Positions 1 through 7,897 are shown, counted from the stretch's first letter. The stretch is 64,000 nt of DNA from an uncultured Bacteroidales bacterium (GCA_902779845.1 CACZCZ010000002.1:124001-188000), one strand, 5' to 3'. Notes: a model not told the origin generated them from the sequence alone. A program made the numbers and translations.

Positions 1-33
1 ATTTGGCATTTATTGTGTTATTTTGCAGCCTAA

Positions 34-879
34 ATGAAAACAATACACACTATTCAAGAACTCAAAGCCGAGTTGTCTGCCGCACGTGCTGCCGGCAAGA
101 CCATCGGCCTCGTGCCTACCATGGGTGCCCTGCACGCAGGCCACGCCTCATTGGTTCGCCGCTCAGTGGCTGAGAACGATGTCACTGTCGTTAGCATTTT
201 CCTGAACCCCACACAGTTCAACGACCCCCGCGATCTGGAACGCTATCCTCGTACGCTCGAAGCCGACTGCGCCCTGCTCACTGAGTGCGGCGCCCAGATT
301 GCCTTTGCGCCGAGCGTGGCTGAGATCTATCCGGAGCCCGACACGCGCCACTTCTCCTACCCGCCCACCGACGCCGTCATGGAAGGAGCCATGCGCCCGG
401 GGCACTTCAACGGTGTCTGTCAGATTGTCTCCAAGCTGTTCTCCTACGTGGAGCCCGACCGCGGTTACTTCGGCGAGAAGGACTTCCAGCAGATAGCTGT
501 CATCCGGCGCATGGCCGCAGACCTCGGCTTCAAGCTGCAGATTATCCCCTGCCCCGTCGTGCGCGAGGCTGACGGCCTGGCGATGTCCAGCCGCAACACC
601 CTCTTGGCCCCCGACGAGCGCGCCATAGCTCCACAGATCTACGCCGCCCTCTGTGCCAGCCGCGACTTCGCCCGCACACACAGCGTAGCCCTCACCCGCG
701 AGTACGTCGAGGCACGCATCAATGCCGTCCCCGGCCTGCGCGTGGAGTACTACTCCATCGTGGATGCCGACACCCTCGCCGATGTCAACGCCTGGACAGA
801 TGCCCCCGCCGTCGTCGGCTGCATCACCGTCTATTGCGGCAAGAAGCCCATCCGACTGATTGACCACATACACTATTAG
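34..879 (+). CDS. panC: Pantothenate synthetase PanC
   Basis: Joins pantoate and beta-alanine with ATP in the cytoplasm, the last step of pantothenate synthesis. The 281-residue length is normal for the family. The nucleotidyltransferase HIGH-type signature is seen as PTMGALHAGH (residues 28-37) and the KMSKS-like loop as MSSRN near residue 185. The C-terminal part (RVEYYSIVDADTL) is also typical. panD, which makes beta-alanine, follows 58 bp downstream, so the two steps that meet at pantothenate are adjacent. The start lies only 33 bp from the window edge, so the promoter cannot be judged. Confidence 0.97.
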   Translation: MKTIHTIQELKAELSAARAAGKTIGLVPTMGALHAGHASLVRRSVAENDVTVVSIFLNPTQFNDPRDLERYPRTLEADCALLTECGAQIAFAPSVAEIYPEPDTRHFSYPPTDAVMEGAMRPGHFNGVCQIVSKLFSYVEPDRGYFGEKDFQQIAVIRRMAADLGFKLQIIPCPVVREADGLAMSSRNTLLAPDERAIAPQIYAALCASRDFARTHSVALTREYVEARINAVPGLRVEYYSIVDADTLADVNAWTDAPAVVGCITVYCGKKPIRLIDHIHY

Positions 880-920
880 TTTAAGGTTTAAAGTTTAAAG
901 CTGATAGTTTAGAGTTTAAA
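879..920 (+). repeat. 7-bp tandem array upstream of panD
   Basis: Six 7-bp units related to GTTTAAA (879, 886, 893, 900, 907, 914) run from the panC stop codon to 17 nt before the panD start. The fourth unit is degenerate. It is the first of several short-period arrays in this window that end just before a start codon. It could tune translation or act as a slippage-prone spacer; this is inference. Confidence 0.75.
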
Positions 921-937
921 GAAGAATTCAAAGACTT

Positions 938-1291
938 ATGCTCGTAGAAGTTCTGAAAAGCAAGATTCACTGCGCCACCGTCACCGAGGCCAATCTCCAT
1001 TACATGGGCAGTATCACCATCGACGAGGCACTCATGGACGCCGCCGGCCTCATCGCAGGCGAACGTGTGTATATCGTCAACAACATGAATGGCGAACGCT
1101 TCGACACCTATGTCATCCGCGGTCCACGCAACAGCGGCTGCATCTGCCTCAACGGCGCAGCTGCCCGCAAAGTGCAGGTGGGCGATGTCGTCATCATCAT
1201 GGCCTATGCCCAGATGACTCCCGACGAGGCGCAGACCTTCACCCCGCACATCATCTTCCCCGCCGAAGGCAACACCCTACCCCAAGCCTAA
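938..1291 (+). CDS. panD: Aspartate 1-decarboxylase PanD
   Basis: Pyruvoyl enzyme that converts L-aspartate to beta-alanine for pantothenate. The 117 residues match the family. The self-cleavage site Gly24-Ser25 lies in MGSITID, and Ser25 would become the pyruvoyl group. Tyr and Asn residues of the active site are in the expected [16 protein letters not shown] stretch. It follows panC on the same strand and is separated from it by the 7-bp repeat array. A short C/G-rich hairpin lies just after the stop (1303-1315). Confidence 0.97.
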   Translation: MLVEVLKSKIHCATVTEANLHYMGSITIDEALMDAAGLIAGERVYIVNNMNGERFDTYVIRGPRNSGCICLNGAAARKVQVGDVVIIMAYAQMTPDEAQTFTPHIIFPAEGNTLPQA

Positions 1292-1302
1292 ACCCCTTCC
1301 GT

Positions 1303-1315
1303 CTCCCTCGGGGAG
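1303..1315 (+). repeat. Short C/G hairpin between panD and queF
   Basis: CTCCC-TCG-GGGAG forms a 5-bp stem with a 3-nt loop, 13 nt before the queF start. It resembles a single arm of the C/G-rich palindromic family found elsewhere in the window. There is no T-run, so it is not a standard terminator. Confidence 0.4.
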
Positions 1316-1327
1316 CGCCCCATAACA

Positions 1328-1786
1328 ATGAACCGCGAACAAGACAATCTGCAATCACTCGGTCGCAAGACAGAGTACCCTACAGACTATGCTCCGCAAC
1401 TGCTGGAGACCTTCGAGAACCGCCATCCCGACAACGACTACTGGGTGCGCTTCAACTGCCCGGAGTTCACCAGTCTCTGCCCCATCACCGGTCAGCCCGA
1501 CTTCGCCGAGATCCGCATCAACTACCTGCCGGGCAAGCTGATGGTGGAATCCAAGTCGCTGAAGCTCTACCTCTTCAGCTTCCGCAACCACGGTGACTTC
1601 CACGAGGACTGCGTGAACACCATCATGAAGGACCTCATCAAGCTGATGCAACCCAAGTACATCGAGGTCATCGGTATCTTCACGCCACGCGGCGGCATCA
1701 GCATCTATCCCTACGCCAACTACGGCCAGCCGGGCACGAAGTACGAGGAGATGGCGCAGTACCGTCTGCTGCACCACGACCTGTGA
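1328..1786 (+). CDS. queF: NADPH-dependent preQ0 reductase QueF
   Basis: Reduces 7-cyano-7-deazaguanine (preQ0) to preQ1 in queuosine synthesis. It is the short (type I, about 150-residue) form. The nucleophile Cys51 is in EFTSLCP and the catalytic acid Asp58 in GQPDF. The QueF motif ESKSLKLY...FRNHG is present. It follows panD by 36 bp and precedes the NhaC gene by 13 bp, so it sits in a mixed housekeeping operon. Other queuosine functions in the window are tgt, the precursor transporter and queC. Confidence 0.97.
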   Translation: MNREQDNLQSLGRKTEYPTDYAPQLLETFENRHPDNDYWVRFNCPEFTSLCPITGQPDFAEIRINYLPGKLMVESKSLKLYLFSFRNHGDFHEDCVNTIMKDLIKLMQPKYIEVIGIFTPRGGISIYPYANYGQPGTKYEEMAQYRLLHHDL

Positions 1787-1799
1787 TACTCCCCCCCCG

Positions 1800-3203
1800 A
1801 TGAGCAAGTACCTGTCCCTCATCCCCTTCATCGCGCTGATAGCGCTGATTGCCACCTGCGTATCCGTCTTCGGCACCGATGCCCTCGACGGCGCCACGCA
1901 GGTGTCGCTGCTCATTGCCTCGGCGGTGTGCGTGTTTGTGGGCTTCCTCATGCGACGTGTGCAATGGGAAGCCCTGGAACAGGAGATGACAGACAAGGTC
2001 GCCAGCTGCATGCCCAGCATCATCATCCTGCTGCTCATCGGTGCCATCAGCGGCACATGGATGCTCTCAGGCATCGTCCCCACCATGATTTACTACGGCG
2101 TGCAGGTGCTGCGCCCCGAGTGGTTCCTCGTCAGCAGCAGCCTCTTCTGTGCGCTCGTCAGCGTGATGGTAGGCTCCTCATGGACCACCGTTGCCACCAT
2201 CGGTTTGGCGCTGATGGGCATCGGACGCGCCCATGGCTTCGATGACGGCTGGGTAGCAGGTAGCATCATCACGGGAGCCTACTTCGGCGACAAGCTATCC
2301 CCGCTCTCCGACACCACCGTGCTCGCCTCCAGCGTCTCCGGCACACCCCTCTTCAGTCATATCCGCTATATGATGAAGACCACCATCCCCACCTTCGCCG
2401 TCTCGCTCATCATCTTCCTCATAGCAGGCCTCGTCATGGACGTCTCCGGGCAGGGCGAGATGACATTCCTTGCCGAGCTGGAGCAGACGTTCATGATTTC
2501 ACCCTGGCTGCTGCTGGTGCCCGTGCTCACGGGCATCATGATAGCACGGCGCTGGCCCGCGATGGTCGTGCTGTTCCTGGCAGCGTTCATGGCAGGCATC
2601 GTGGCCGTCGTGTGGCAACCGGCACTCATCGCACAGGTCTCCGATGCAGGGTGGTACGAAGGCATCATGCGAGTCATCTACGGCCCCACCAACGTCAAGA
2701 CCGGCGCTCCCGCACTCGACCAGCTCGTGCGCACACACGGCATGGCCGGAATGATGCCAACCATCTGGCTCATCATCTGCGCCCAGGTCTTCGGCGGCGT
2801 CGTCACAGCCACCGGCGTGCTGCGCGATGTCATGCAGATGCTGCTGCGCTTCGTCCGCGGCACCACCTCCCTCGTCGCCTCCACAGCCCTCACCGGCATC
2901 TTCTGCAACATCGCCCTCTCCGACCAGTTCCTCAGCATCATCCTCACCAGCTCCATGTTCAAGGACATCTATCGCGAACGCGGCTACGAATCGCGCCTGC
3001 TCAGCCGCACCTGCGAGGATGGCGCCACTGTCACCAGCGTGCTCATACCCTGGAACACCTGCGGCCTCGTGCAGAGCACCGTCCTCGGCGTGGCCACCCT
3101 CGCCTACCTCCCCTACTGCTTCTTCAACCTCCTCTCCCCCCTCACCAGCATCCTCGTCGCCGCCTCCGGCCGCATCCAACCAGCGCCAACGAAGAAAGAA
3201 TGA
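1800..3203 (+). CDS. nhaC: Na+/H+ antiporter, NhaC family
   Basis: Inner-membrane secondary transporter of about 467 residues with roughly 11-12 hydrophobic segments. NhaC-type signatures are GSSWTTVATIG (near residue 122) and GAYFGDKLSPLSDTT (near residue 159). The family exchanges external protons for sodium; substrate specificity here is inferred. It begins 13 bp after queF. A NhaD-type antiporter at 35.2 kb gives a second sodium exchanger, which fits a sodium economy that includes the Rnf complex. Confidence 0.9.
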   Translation: MSKYLSLIPFIALIALIATCVSVFGTDALDGATQVSLLIASAVCVFVGFLMRRVQWEALEQEMTDKVASCMPSIIILLLIGAISGTWMLSGIVPTMIYYGVQVLRPEWFLVSSSLFCALVSVMVGSSWTTVATIGLALMGIGRAHGFDDGWVAGSIITGAYFGDKLSPLSDTTVLASSVSGTPLFSHIRYMMKTTIPTFAVSLIIFLIAGLVMDVSGQGEMTFLAELEQTFMISPWLLLVPVLTGIMIARRWPAMVVLFLAAFMAGIVAVVWQPALIAQVSDAGWYEGIMRVIYGPTNVKTGAPALDQLVRTHGMAGMMPTIWLIICAQVFGGVVTATGVLRDVMQMLLRFVRGTTSLVASTALTGIFCNIALSDQFLSIILTSSMFKDIYRERGYESRLLSRTCEDGATVTSVLIPWNTCGLVQSTVLGVATLAYLPYCFFNLLSPLTSILVAASGRIQPAPTKKE

Positions 3204-3219
3204 CATCTGAGAACCCCAT

Positions 3220-4404
3220 ATGTCTCATACCCTCGAAGAACTTCATCAGCTACATATCACCCCTCGGGAAATTCAGCACAACCAGCATCGCCGTGCCCCA
3301 TGGCAGGACTATAGCGATGCCGCTCTCTACATGATCACCCTCTGTATCGAAGGGCGACAGCCTCTTTTCGGCAAGTTGGCAGGGGACTTCCGCAACAAAC
3401 GCGGCACCGCAGACTTCCCACACATTGAGCTCAGTCCACTTGGCCGTGCCATTCTCGAAGAAGAACTTCCCAAGATTCATCATTTTTACCCACAAGTAGA
3501 GGTTTGGCAAGCCACCATTATGCCCGACCACCTTCACCTCCTCCTACGTATCACAGCCCCCTTGCCCCGCAATCGTCAACTCGGAGATGTCATCAGCGGC
3601 TTCAAAGGAGGATGCTCTCAAGCATGGTGGCGCCTCCACCCCTCCTCCCCCGCCCCTGCCGCGGTTCCCGTGCCATCCTCCCCCGCCTCAAATCCCACGC
3701 CATCCAACACCGCCGCAGTTCCCGCGCCGTTCGGCGCGGGTCCCTCCCCCTCTCGCCCCTCCCTCTTCGAGCCCGGCTACCACGACCGCATCATCAAGCG
3801 CCCCGGCATGTTAGAGAACATCAAGCAGTACATGGCCGATAATCCCCTCCGCGCCATCATGCGCCGCCAGCTCCCACACCTGTTAGAGCGGCGGCTGCAC
3901 CTCCGCATCGGCACCCATGAATACGCAGCCTTCGGAGCCCTCTTTCTGCTCAAGCGCGCTGAAAAAGAGCAAGTCTTCTATCATCGGAAAGACAAGAAAA
4001 CCGGAGCACCAACAGAGACCACTGAAGCATTCCGCAACAATCGCGACCGCCAGCTCGCAGAGGCACGCAATGGCGTTGTCCTTGTCTCGCCCGCCATCTC
4101 GAAAGGGGAAAGCATTGTGATCAATGCCGCCATTCAAGAAAGTCTCCCTGTCATACACTTGCAGAAAGAACCCATCTCGCGCTACTGGAAGCCCGAGCGC
4201 CGCCGCTTCGAGGCCTGTGCGCGTGGCTCCCTCCTCATCCTTTCTCCGTGGGGGCTGGATGAAGAGCTCACACCCGTACCGATCGGCACGGGAACCCCAG
4301 CTACCCCTTCCGACTACGCCCGTTTTCACCGCCTCAATGACCTCGCAGCTGAAATCTGTGCGACAACAGAGGCGGTGCTATTGGATGTCAAGGAGATTAT
4401 CTGA
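3220..4404 (+). CDS. RAYT-like Y1 (HUH) transposase with extra C-terminal domain
   Basis: The first ~210 residues match REP-associated tyrosine transposases (IS200-like HUH enzymes). The HUH motif is MPDHLHLL (His104, His106). Candidate catalytic tyrosines are Tyr187 in GYHDRII or Tyr204 in the IKQYMADNP helix. Between HUH and Tyr lies a proline/alanine-rich insert (about residues 141-182) that contains a C/G palindrome at DNA level. Residues about 225-394 form a second domain not seen in ordinary RAYTs. Its pattern GVVLVSPAISKGES...LPVIHL...GSLLILSPW suggests a Rossmann/DprA-SLOG-like fold, which is a tentative reading. RAYTs usually have 150-250 residues, so 394 is long. A dense group of palindromes follows directly. 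Confidence 0.75.
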   Translation: MSHTLEELHQLHITPREIQHNQHRRAPWQDYSDAALYMITLCIEGRQPLFGKLAGDFRNKRGTADFPHIELSPLGRAILEEELPKIHHFYPQVEVWQATIMPDHLHLLLRITAPLPRNRQLGDVISGFKGGCSQAWWRLHPSSPAPAAVPVPSSPASNPTPSNTAAVPAPFGAGPSPSRPSLFEPGYHDRIIKRPGMLENIKQYMADNPLRAIMRRQLPHLLERRLHLRIGTHEYAAFGALFLLKRAEKEQVFYHRKDKKTGAPTETTEAFRNNRDRQLAEARNGVVLVSPAISKGESIVINAAIQESLPVIHLQKEPISRYWKPERRRFEACARGSLLILSPWGLDEELTPVPIGTGTPATPSDYARFHRLNDLAAEICATTEAVLLDVKEII

Positions 4405-4660
4405 AGACCATGGTCTTCGGGCTGTAAGACCATGGTCCAATCGCAACTAGAGCATGGTCCAATCGCGTTTCTCACTGGTGATAAAAATGTTTCTCACCAG
4501 TGAGAAAACCAATCACGTCCTGTCCTTTCGACGAGTTCCACTGGTGGAACTCGCCAGAAGGGCCAGTCCTTCCGAGTGGTTCACCGCGGTGATCCGCCCA
4601 ACGCGATATATCGAATCGGCCTACACCCCATTGGGTATCGGCTGATTCGATACATCGCGT
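4403..4660. repeat. Cluster of palindromes downstream of the RAYT gene
   Basis: At least five inverted repeats lie within 260 bp: GAAGACCATGGTCTTC (4403-4418, overlapping the stop codon); arms 4468-4481 and 4494-4507 (TTTCTCACTGGTGA and its complement); 4532-4553 (10-bp stem, 2-nt centre); TCACCGCGGTGA (4581-4592); and arms 4602-4617/4644-4659 (15 of 16 matching). A direct repeat GCATGGTCCAATCGC-like also occurs. RAYT genes are known to be flanked by REP palindromes, so these are candidate substrates of the adjacent enzyme. I saw no further copies in the window. Confidence 0.7.
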
Positions 4661-4747
4661 TCGCATTTTCTTCTGCATAGCATTTTTACGAACCTTCATC
4701 ATTTATGCTTTATTGCGCAGTAAAACAATGATTTACGTCAAAACAAA

Positions 4748-4813
4748 CCTACATCAAACCTACATCAAACCTACATCAAACCTACATCAAACCTACATTC
4801 ATCCTACATCATT
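4748..4813. repeat. 11-bp tandem array, forward (6 units)
   Basis: Six units beginning CCTACAT start at 4748, 4759, 4770, 4781, 4792 and 4803. This is an exact 11-bp period. The first four units are identical (CCTACATCAAA). At one unit per helical turn, all copies face the same side of the DNA. The array lies upstream of a promoter-like sequence and is mirrored by an inverted array downstream. Confidence 0.9.
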
Positions 4814-4837
4814 TGTAAGCGTATCCGCTATTACGTC

Positions 4838-4868
4838 TTGCGTGCTATCTCAGAAGTCAGTACATTTG
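4838..4868 (+). promoter_or_regulatory. Promoter between two opposed 11-bp arrays
   Basis: TACATTTG (4861-4868) matches the Bacteroidota -7 box TAnnTTTG. A TTG lies about 20 nt upstream. The promoter sits between six forward and four inverted 11-bp units, as expected for an operator region. Transcription would begin near 4875, about 430 nt before the first clear gene. Confidence 0.55.
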
Positions 4869-4885
4869 CACATCATATCAGAGCC

Positions 4886-4925
4886 ATGTAGAAATGATGT
4901 AGGTACCATGTAGGTATGATGTAGG
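4886..4925. repeat. 11-bp array, inverted (4 units)
   Basis: ATGTAGG or ATGTAGA starts at 4886, 4897, 4908 and 4919, again an exact 11-bp period. These are the reverse complement of the CCTACAT units at 4748-4813. With the promoter-like box at 4861 between them, the two arrays form a large dyad. Confidence 0.88.
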
Positions 4926-5003
4926 TATGTTTTTATTCTACCTATTGTATATCATCCACTTAGTAGCAAAATGATGAAGGTTGTAAAAACTCCTTGTGTA
5001 AAT

Positions 5004-5079
5004 GTTAGCACATATCATAGAAATTCGTCAGGTGACCTCAGATGTGCCCCTAATGGGCGCTTCAGTGATATGTGCTAAC
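5004..5079 (+). ncRNA. Structured inverted repeat, candidate RNA or terminator
   Basis: A perfect 14-bp stem is formed by 5004-5017 (GTTAGCACATATCA) and 5066-5079. It encloses 48 nt that include a small hairpin GCCC-CTAAT-GGGC. A T-rich stretch follows (ACTTTTTTCTTTTTTC, from about 5091). It could be the 3' end and terminator of a short RNA from the 4861 promoter, a leader element of the next operon, or only a terminator. No known RNA family is recognised. Confidence 0.4.
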
Positions 5080-5131
5080 TATTTTGAAAAACTTTTTTCT
5101 TTTTTCTTCACTCCAGCTTGTTGTGACAAAT

Positions 5132-5196
5132 GTTATAATAACTATATAGAATACACATATTAAGTGGTATATTCTATATATCATTATTATAATAAC
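5132..5196. repeat. A+T-rich imperfect palindrome
   Basis: TATATAGAATA (5143-5153) pairs with TATTCTATATA (5170-5180). The stem extends outward as TTATAATA-type sequence on both sides. It lies between the candidate RNA and the promoter of the deiminase operon. Confidence 0.6.
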
Positions 5197-5233
5197 TTCT
5201 TCGAAAGATTTAACCTCGTTTTAACAAAAAATC

Positions 5234-5265
5234 TTTGGCGGAACGGAATCCTTTTTAGACCTTTG
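5234..5265 (+). promoter_or_regulatory. Promoter of the deiminase-protease operon
   Basis: TTTG (5234-5237), a 20-nt spacer and GACCTTTG (5258-5265) fit the Bacteroidota promoter pattern with one deviation in the -7 box. The coding start is 41 nt downstream of the box. Confidence 0.5.
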
Positions 5266-5306
5266 CAACAAGAGGTAAATAACTAATAATCATTAATTTA
5301 TTTATT

Positions 5307-6161
5307 ATGAACACTAATTATAATACGAACAAAATTTATCTTGCAAAAGGAATGACTGTACATGGTTATTTGGATACAACTGGGCATCTATTAAACATCA
5401 TAGATGCTCACAAGATTGCATGGGGTTTTCTGCCTGGCACATCTTCCCCTTTACACATTTGGGCACGCGACTATATGCCCGTACAAGTAAATAAGGAGAA
5501 GTTCGTCAGGTTCAACTATAGTCCTGACTATCTCAAAGACTGTCCTGAGTACAAGCCAGACACTGCGGCCATCCTATCGGAGCATGGTCTTCAAGTCATT
5601 GACTCTGATATCATCGTTGATGGCGGCAATGTCATTAGCTGTGGTAACAAGGTTATTATGACGGACAAGATTTTTAGGGAGAACCCACACTATCACCATC
5701 AGACACTTATTGACAAGCTAAGTCAACTATTAGAGGCGGAGATTGTACTTATTCCAGAAGATAACTATGATGAATACGGTCATGCCGACGGAATGGTGAG
5801 GTATATGGGCAATGATTGTGTGCTAATCAATAACTACTGCGATTTTGACAAATCGCTTCGTAAGAAACTATTAACAGTTCTCAGTCCTCATTTTGACATC
5901 ACAGAACTGCATTATGGGACATATTCAGATAGGAGTTGGGCTTATATCAATTTCCTACACGTTGGTCAGCACATCTTTATTCCAATGCTGGAAGGGGATA
6001 AATTGGGGGAGGTGGCTTTCAGACAGATTGCCGAGGCTTACCCCCAATGTGAATGCCATCAAATATGGGGTTGCGACAACATTGTTAATGAAGGTGGTGC
6101 GCTGAATTGTTGTACTTGGAATATACTCGAAGATTTACCAAAGAAAGAAGACATTAAATAA
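5307..6161 (+). CDS. PAD_porph/agmatine-deiminase-like guanidino hydrolase
   Basis: Member of the Porphyromonas-type peptidylarginine deiminase / agmatine deiminase superfamily. The core signatures are WARDYMP (52-58), DGGNVI (105-110), GHADGMVRY (158-166) and the nucleophile segment GGALNCCTW, with Cys268 at the family position. Agmatine deiminases usually carry GGGIHCITQ, so the His before Cys is Asn here. At 284 residues it is shorter than standard enzymes (about 340-370). No signal peptide is visible, so it is probably cytoplasmic. The substrate (agmatine, peptidyl-arginine or another guanidino group) cannot be read from sequence. Composition is far more A+T-rich than the flanks. It is followed 19 bp later by a papain-like protease gene. 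Confidence 0.75.
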   Translation: MNTNYNTNKIYLAKGMTVHGYLDTTGHLLNIIDAHKIAWGFLPGTSSPLHIWARDYMPVQVNKEKFVRFNYSPDYLKDCPEYKPDTAAILSEHGLQVIDSDIIVDGGNVISCGNKVIMTDKIFRENPHYHHQTLIDKLSQLLEAEIVLIPEDNYDEYGHADGMVRYMGNDCVLINNYCDFDKSLRKKLLTVLSPHFDITELHYGTYSDRSWAYINFLHVGQHIFIPMLEGDKLGEVAFRQIAEAYPQCECHQIWGCDNIVNEGGALNCCTWNILEDLPKKEDIK

Positions 6162-6180
6162 TTACCAAAAACGAAATAAC

Positions 6181-6876
6181 ATGTTTACAGCAAAATTTAT
6201 AAAGAATCTCGTCTATAACGGAGAGACGATACGCGCAATTGGACGTAGTGGTAGCCCTACGAGGGTATTAGCAGTACAAGGTGACTTGGATGGCTCATGC
6301 AGTGTTTACTGTCTGATGATGATGCTCATCTTCCATCAGAAACTTGATTGGGAAGATTTAAGTGATAAAGAACGAGCCAAAGAAAGCGCTTTTGTTCACA
6401 GCATCCAGCGAAAATTTCTACATGGCTTCAAAGGATTATGTAAGGGAGGTCATATGATGAGAGAACTATCTGACAAACTGAATCAGTGCTTTGGAGAAGA
6501 CGTAACTAGTGTGTACACTTCATTTCCAAATAGGATTAATTCTGTCAGTAGACGAGAATTGCACCAGATAATAAGATTTCATCTGGACTGCAGAAAACCT
6601 GTTCTCGTAGGCTTCCAAAGAAAAAACGGAATTGGGCATTCTGTTGTTGCAATTGGATACAGGCGGGAAAGCTGGAATCGGTTGCGTCTATTTTGCTTGG
6701 ATCCAGCACGAAAGATTCCTTATATGTCAATATGGAACAACGTTATTGACCTTGACTATATATCGAATGATGATGATACAATAACAGATTTCAATTATTA
6801 TGAAGAAGATAATGTTTGCGTGTCGAATATCTTAGTCATTCATGATAATCTTTTCGAGGTAGATTGCCCGTTCTGA
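6181..6876 (+). CDS. Papain-like/C39-like cysteine peptidase homologue
   Basis: 231 residues with the order Gln33-Cys40 (VQGDLDGSCSVYCLMM), His153 (GIGHSVVAIGY) and Asp174 (FCLDPA). This is the layout of papain-fold peptidases with an oxyanion Gln and a Cys-His-Asp triad. No signal peptide or membrane segment is seen. It is the second gene of a two-gene operon with the deiminase-like gene and ends 2 bp from the stop of a convergent gene. The pair may act on the same protein or peptide substrate; this is inference from linkage. A+T-rich coding sequence suggests transfer. Confidence 0.65.
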   Translation: MFTAKFIKNLVYNGETIRAIGRSGSPTRVLAVQGDLDGSCSVYCLMMMLIFHQKLDWEDLSDKERAKESAFVHSIQRKFLHGFKGLCKGGHMMRELSDKLNQCFGEDVTSVYTSFPNRINSVSRRELHQIIRFHLDCRKPVLVGFQRKNGIGHSVVAIGYRRESWNRLRLFCLDPARKIPYMSIWNNVIDLDYISNDDDTITDFNYYEEDNVCVSNILVIHDNLFEVDCPF

Positions 6877-6878
6877 GG

Positions 6879-7556
6879 CTATTTACAATAGACATATCTG
6901 TATTCGCTTTTAACGAATGTCTCAAAGTTGTCCCCTAAATCTCTTTTTGCTGATTCGGACACTATCACAAACCATTCTCCAATATTATAATTTGCTTTTG
7001 CTTTATATTTGTCTTCTTTATATTGGTAACTACCCAATAGATTATGTCGTTTTTTCTTTTCGAAGGTAATAGGATCCAGATAACCTTTTGGCTTAATCTC
7101 TAAAATAGGGTTTTTCTGATTTAGAGAGGCCGCATCAAGGACTCGAAAAAGTTCTGCGACCTTCCATGGGCCATCAAATACAACGTTGTCTGACAGCCTC
7201 TTAATCTGACGAATAAGGATTCCACCATAGTAAGAATCTTCTGTCAGTTCATATTTGAAAGACCACTTTTCTCCTTTGGGTTTATTAACCCTGCTCTCGA
7301 AATTCAAGTCAATACCACCAAATTCGTTGATGTACCAACACAAAGCCTCGGAAATTCTAGGATGAACTGAAATATCCTGATGGTTCTTATTGTAGAAATA
7401 GAACTCAATATCCAGAATGCGAAAATCCTTGTCTCCGTATTTAATCACGCATTCATTCATTAGGACTTCTGCAATCTCTTCAAAAGTCTTAGCGATGTCA
7501 TCCTTGCTTGCATCAGCAGAAATACACATCTTGTTTCTTAATTCTTCAATTTTCAT
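6879..7556 (-). CDS. Unknown protein, 225 residues
   Basis: I do not recognise a named family. The protein is mixed alpha/beta and charged, without signal peptide or membrane helices. Notable stretches are DIEFYFYNKNHQDISVHP (about 49-66), GGIDLNFESRV (79-89) and SYYGGILIRQIKRLSD (108-123). The pattern DIEFY...H.D...H followed by GID..F and YGGILIR recurs, as I recall, in Bacteroidota hypothetical proteins. Composition is A+T-rich like the deiminase-protease pair, and the gene converges on that operon with a 2-bp gap. It may be part of the same acquired island. Confidence 0.6.
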   Translation of the reverse strand: MKIEELRNKMCISADASKDDIAKTFEEIAEVLMNECVIKYGDKDFRILDIEFYFYNKNHQDISVHPRISEALCWYINEFGGIDLNFESRVNKPKGEKWSFKYELTEDSYYGGILIRQIKRLSDNVVFDGPWKVAELFRVLDAASLNQKNPILEIKPKGYLDPITFEKKKRHNLLGSYQYKEDKYKAKANYNIGEWFVIVSESAKRDLGDNFETFVKSEYRYVYCK

Positions 7557-7594
7557 TTTTACAGAGGATGAGAAATCGGTTATTAAAAACGAGT

Positions 7595-7891
7595 TTATAA
7601 ATACGACTCAACTACTGCCTGCAACTGATTGAGCGGCAAGGCACCGCTTTGGCGCCAGAGGAGTTGGCCACTGCGGAAGAGGGCAAGGGTTGGGACAGCT
7701 TGGACATTGTATTGGGCTGCGGTTTGCTGGTGCTTATCCACATCAACCTTGATGATGCGGAGGCGGTCACCAAGCTGTGCCTTGAGTTGTTCCAATACGG
7801 GGTGCATGGCTTTGCAGGGGCCACACCAAGTCGCAAAGAAATCTACCAGCACGAAGCGGTCAGCGGAGATGACATCGTTGAAGGTTTCCAT
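7595..7891 (-). CDS. trxA: Thioredoxin
   Basis: 98-residue single-domain thioredoxin with the redox motif WCGPCK (22-27), the cis-proline segment VQAVPTLALF and no signal peptide, so cytoplasmic. It reduces protein disulfides. Its start is 6 bp from the end of the Gfo/Idh gene upstream in the same operon. The family is usually 105-110 residues, so it is slightly short but complete. Confidence 0.93.
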   Translation of the reverse strand: METFNDVISADRFVLVDFFATWCGPCKAMHPVLEQLKAQLGDRLRIIKVDVDKHQQTAAQYNVQAVPTLALFRSGQLLWRQSGALPLNQLQAVVESYL

Positions 7892-7897
7892 AGGTCT

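Noticed and set aside
4713-4913. Short open frame over the 11-bp repeats
   Set aside because: It encodes only repeat-derived QTYIKPT-like residues and overlaps the promoter and operator-like arrays.
5004-5079. Retron-type msr/msd RNA
   Set aside because: The long inverted repeat is suggestive, but no reverse transcriptase gene is present near it.
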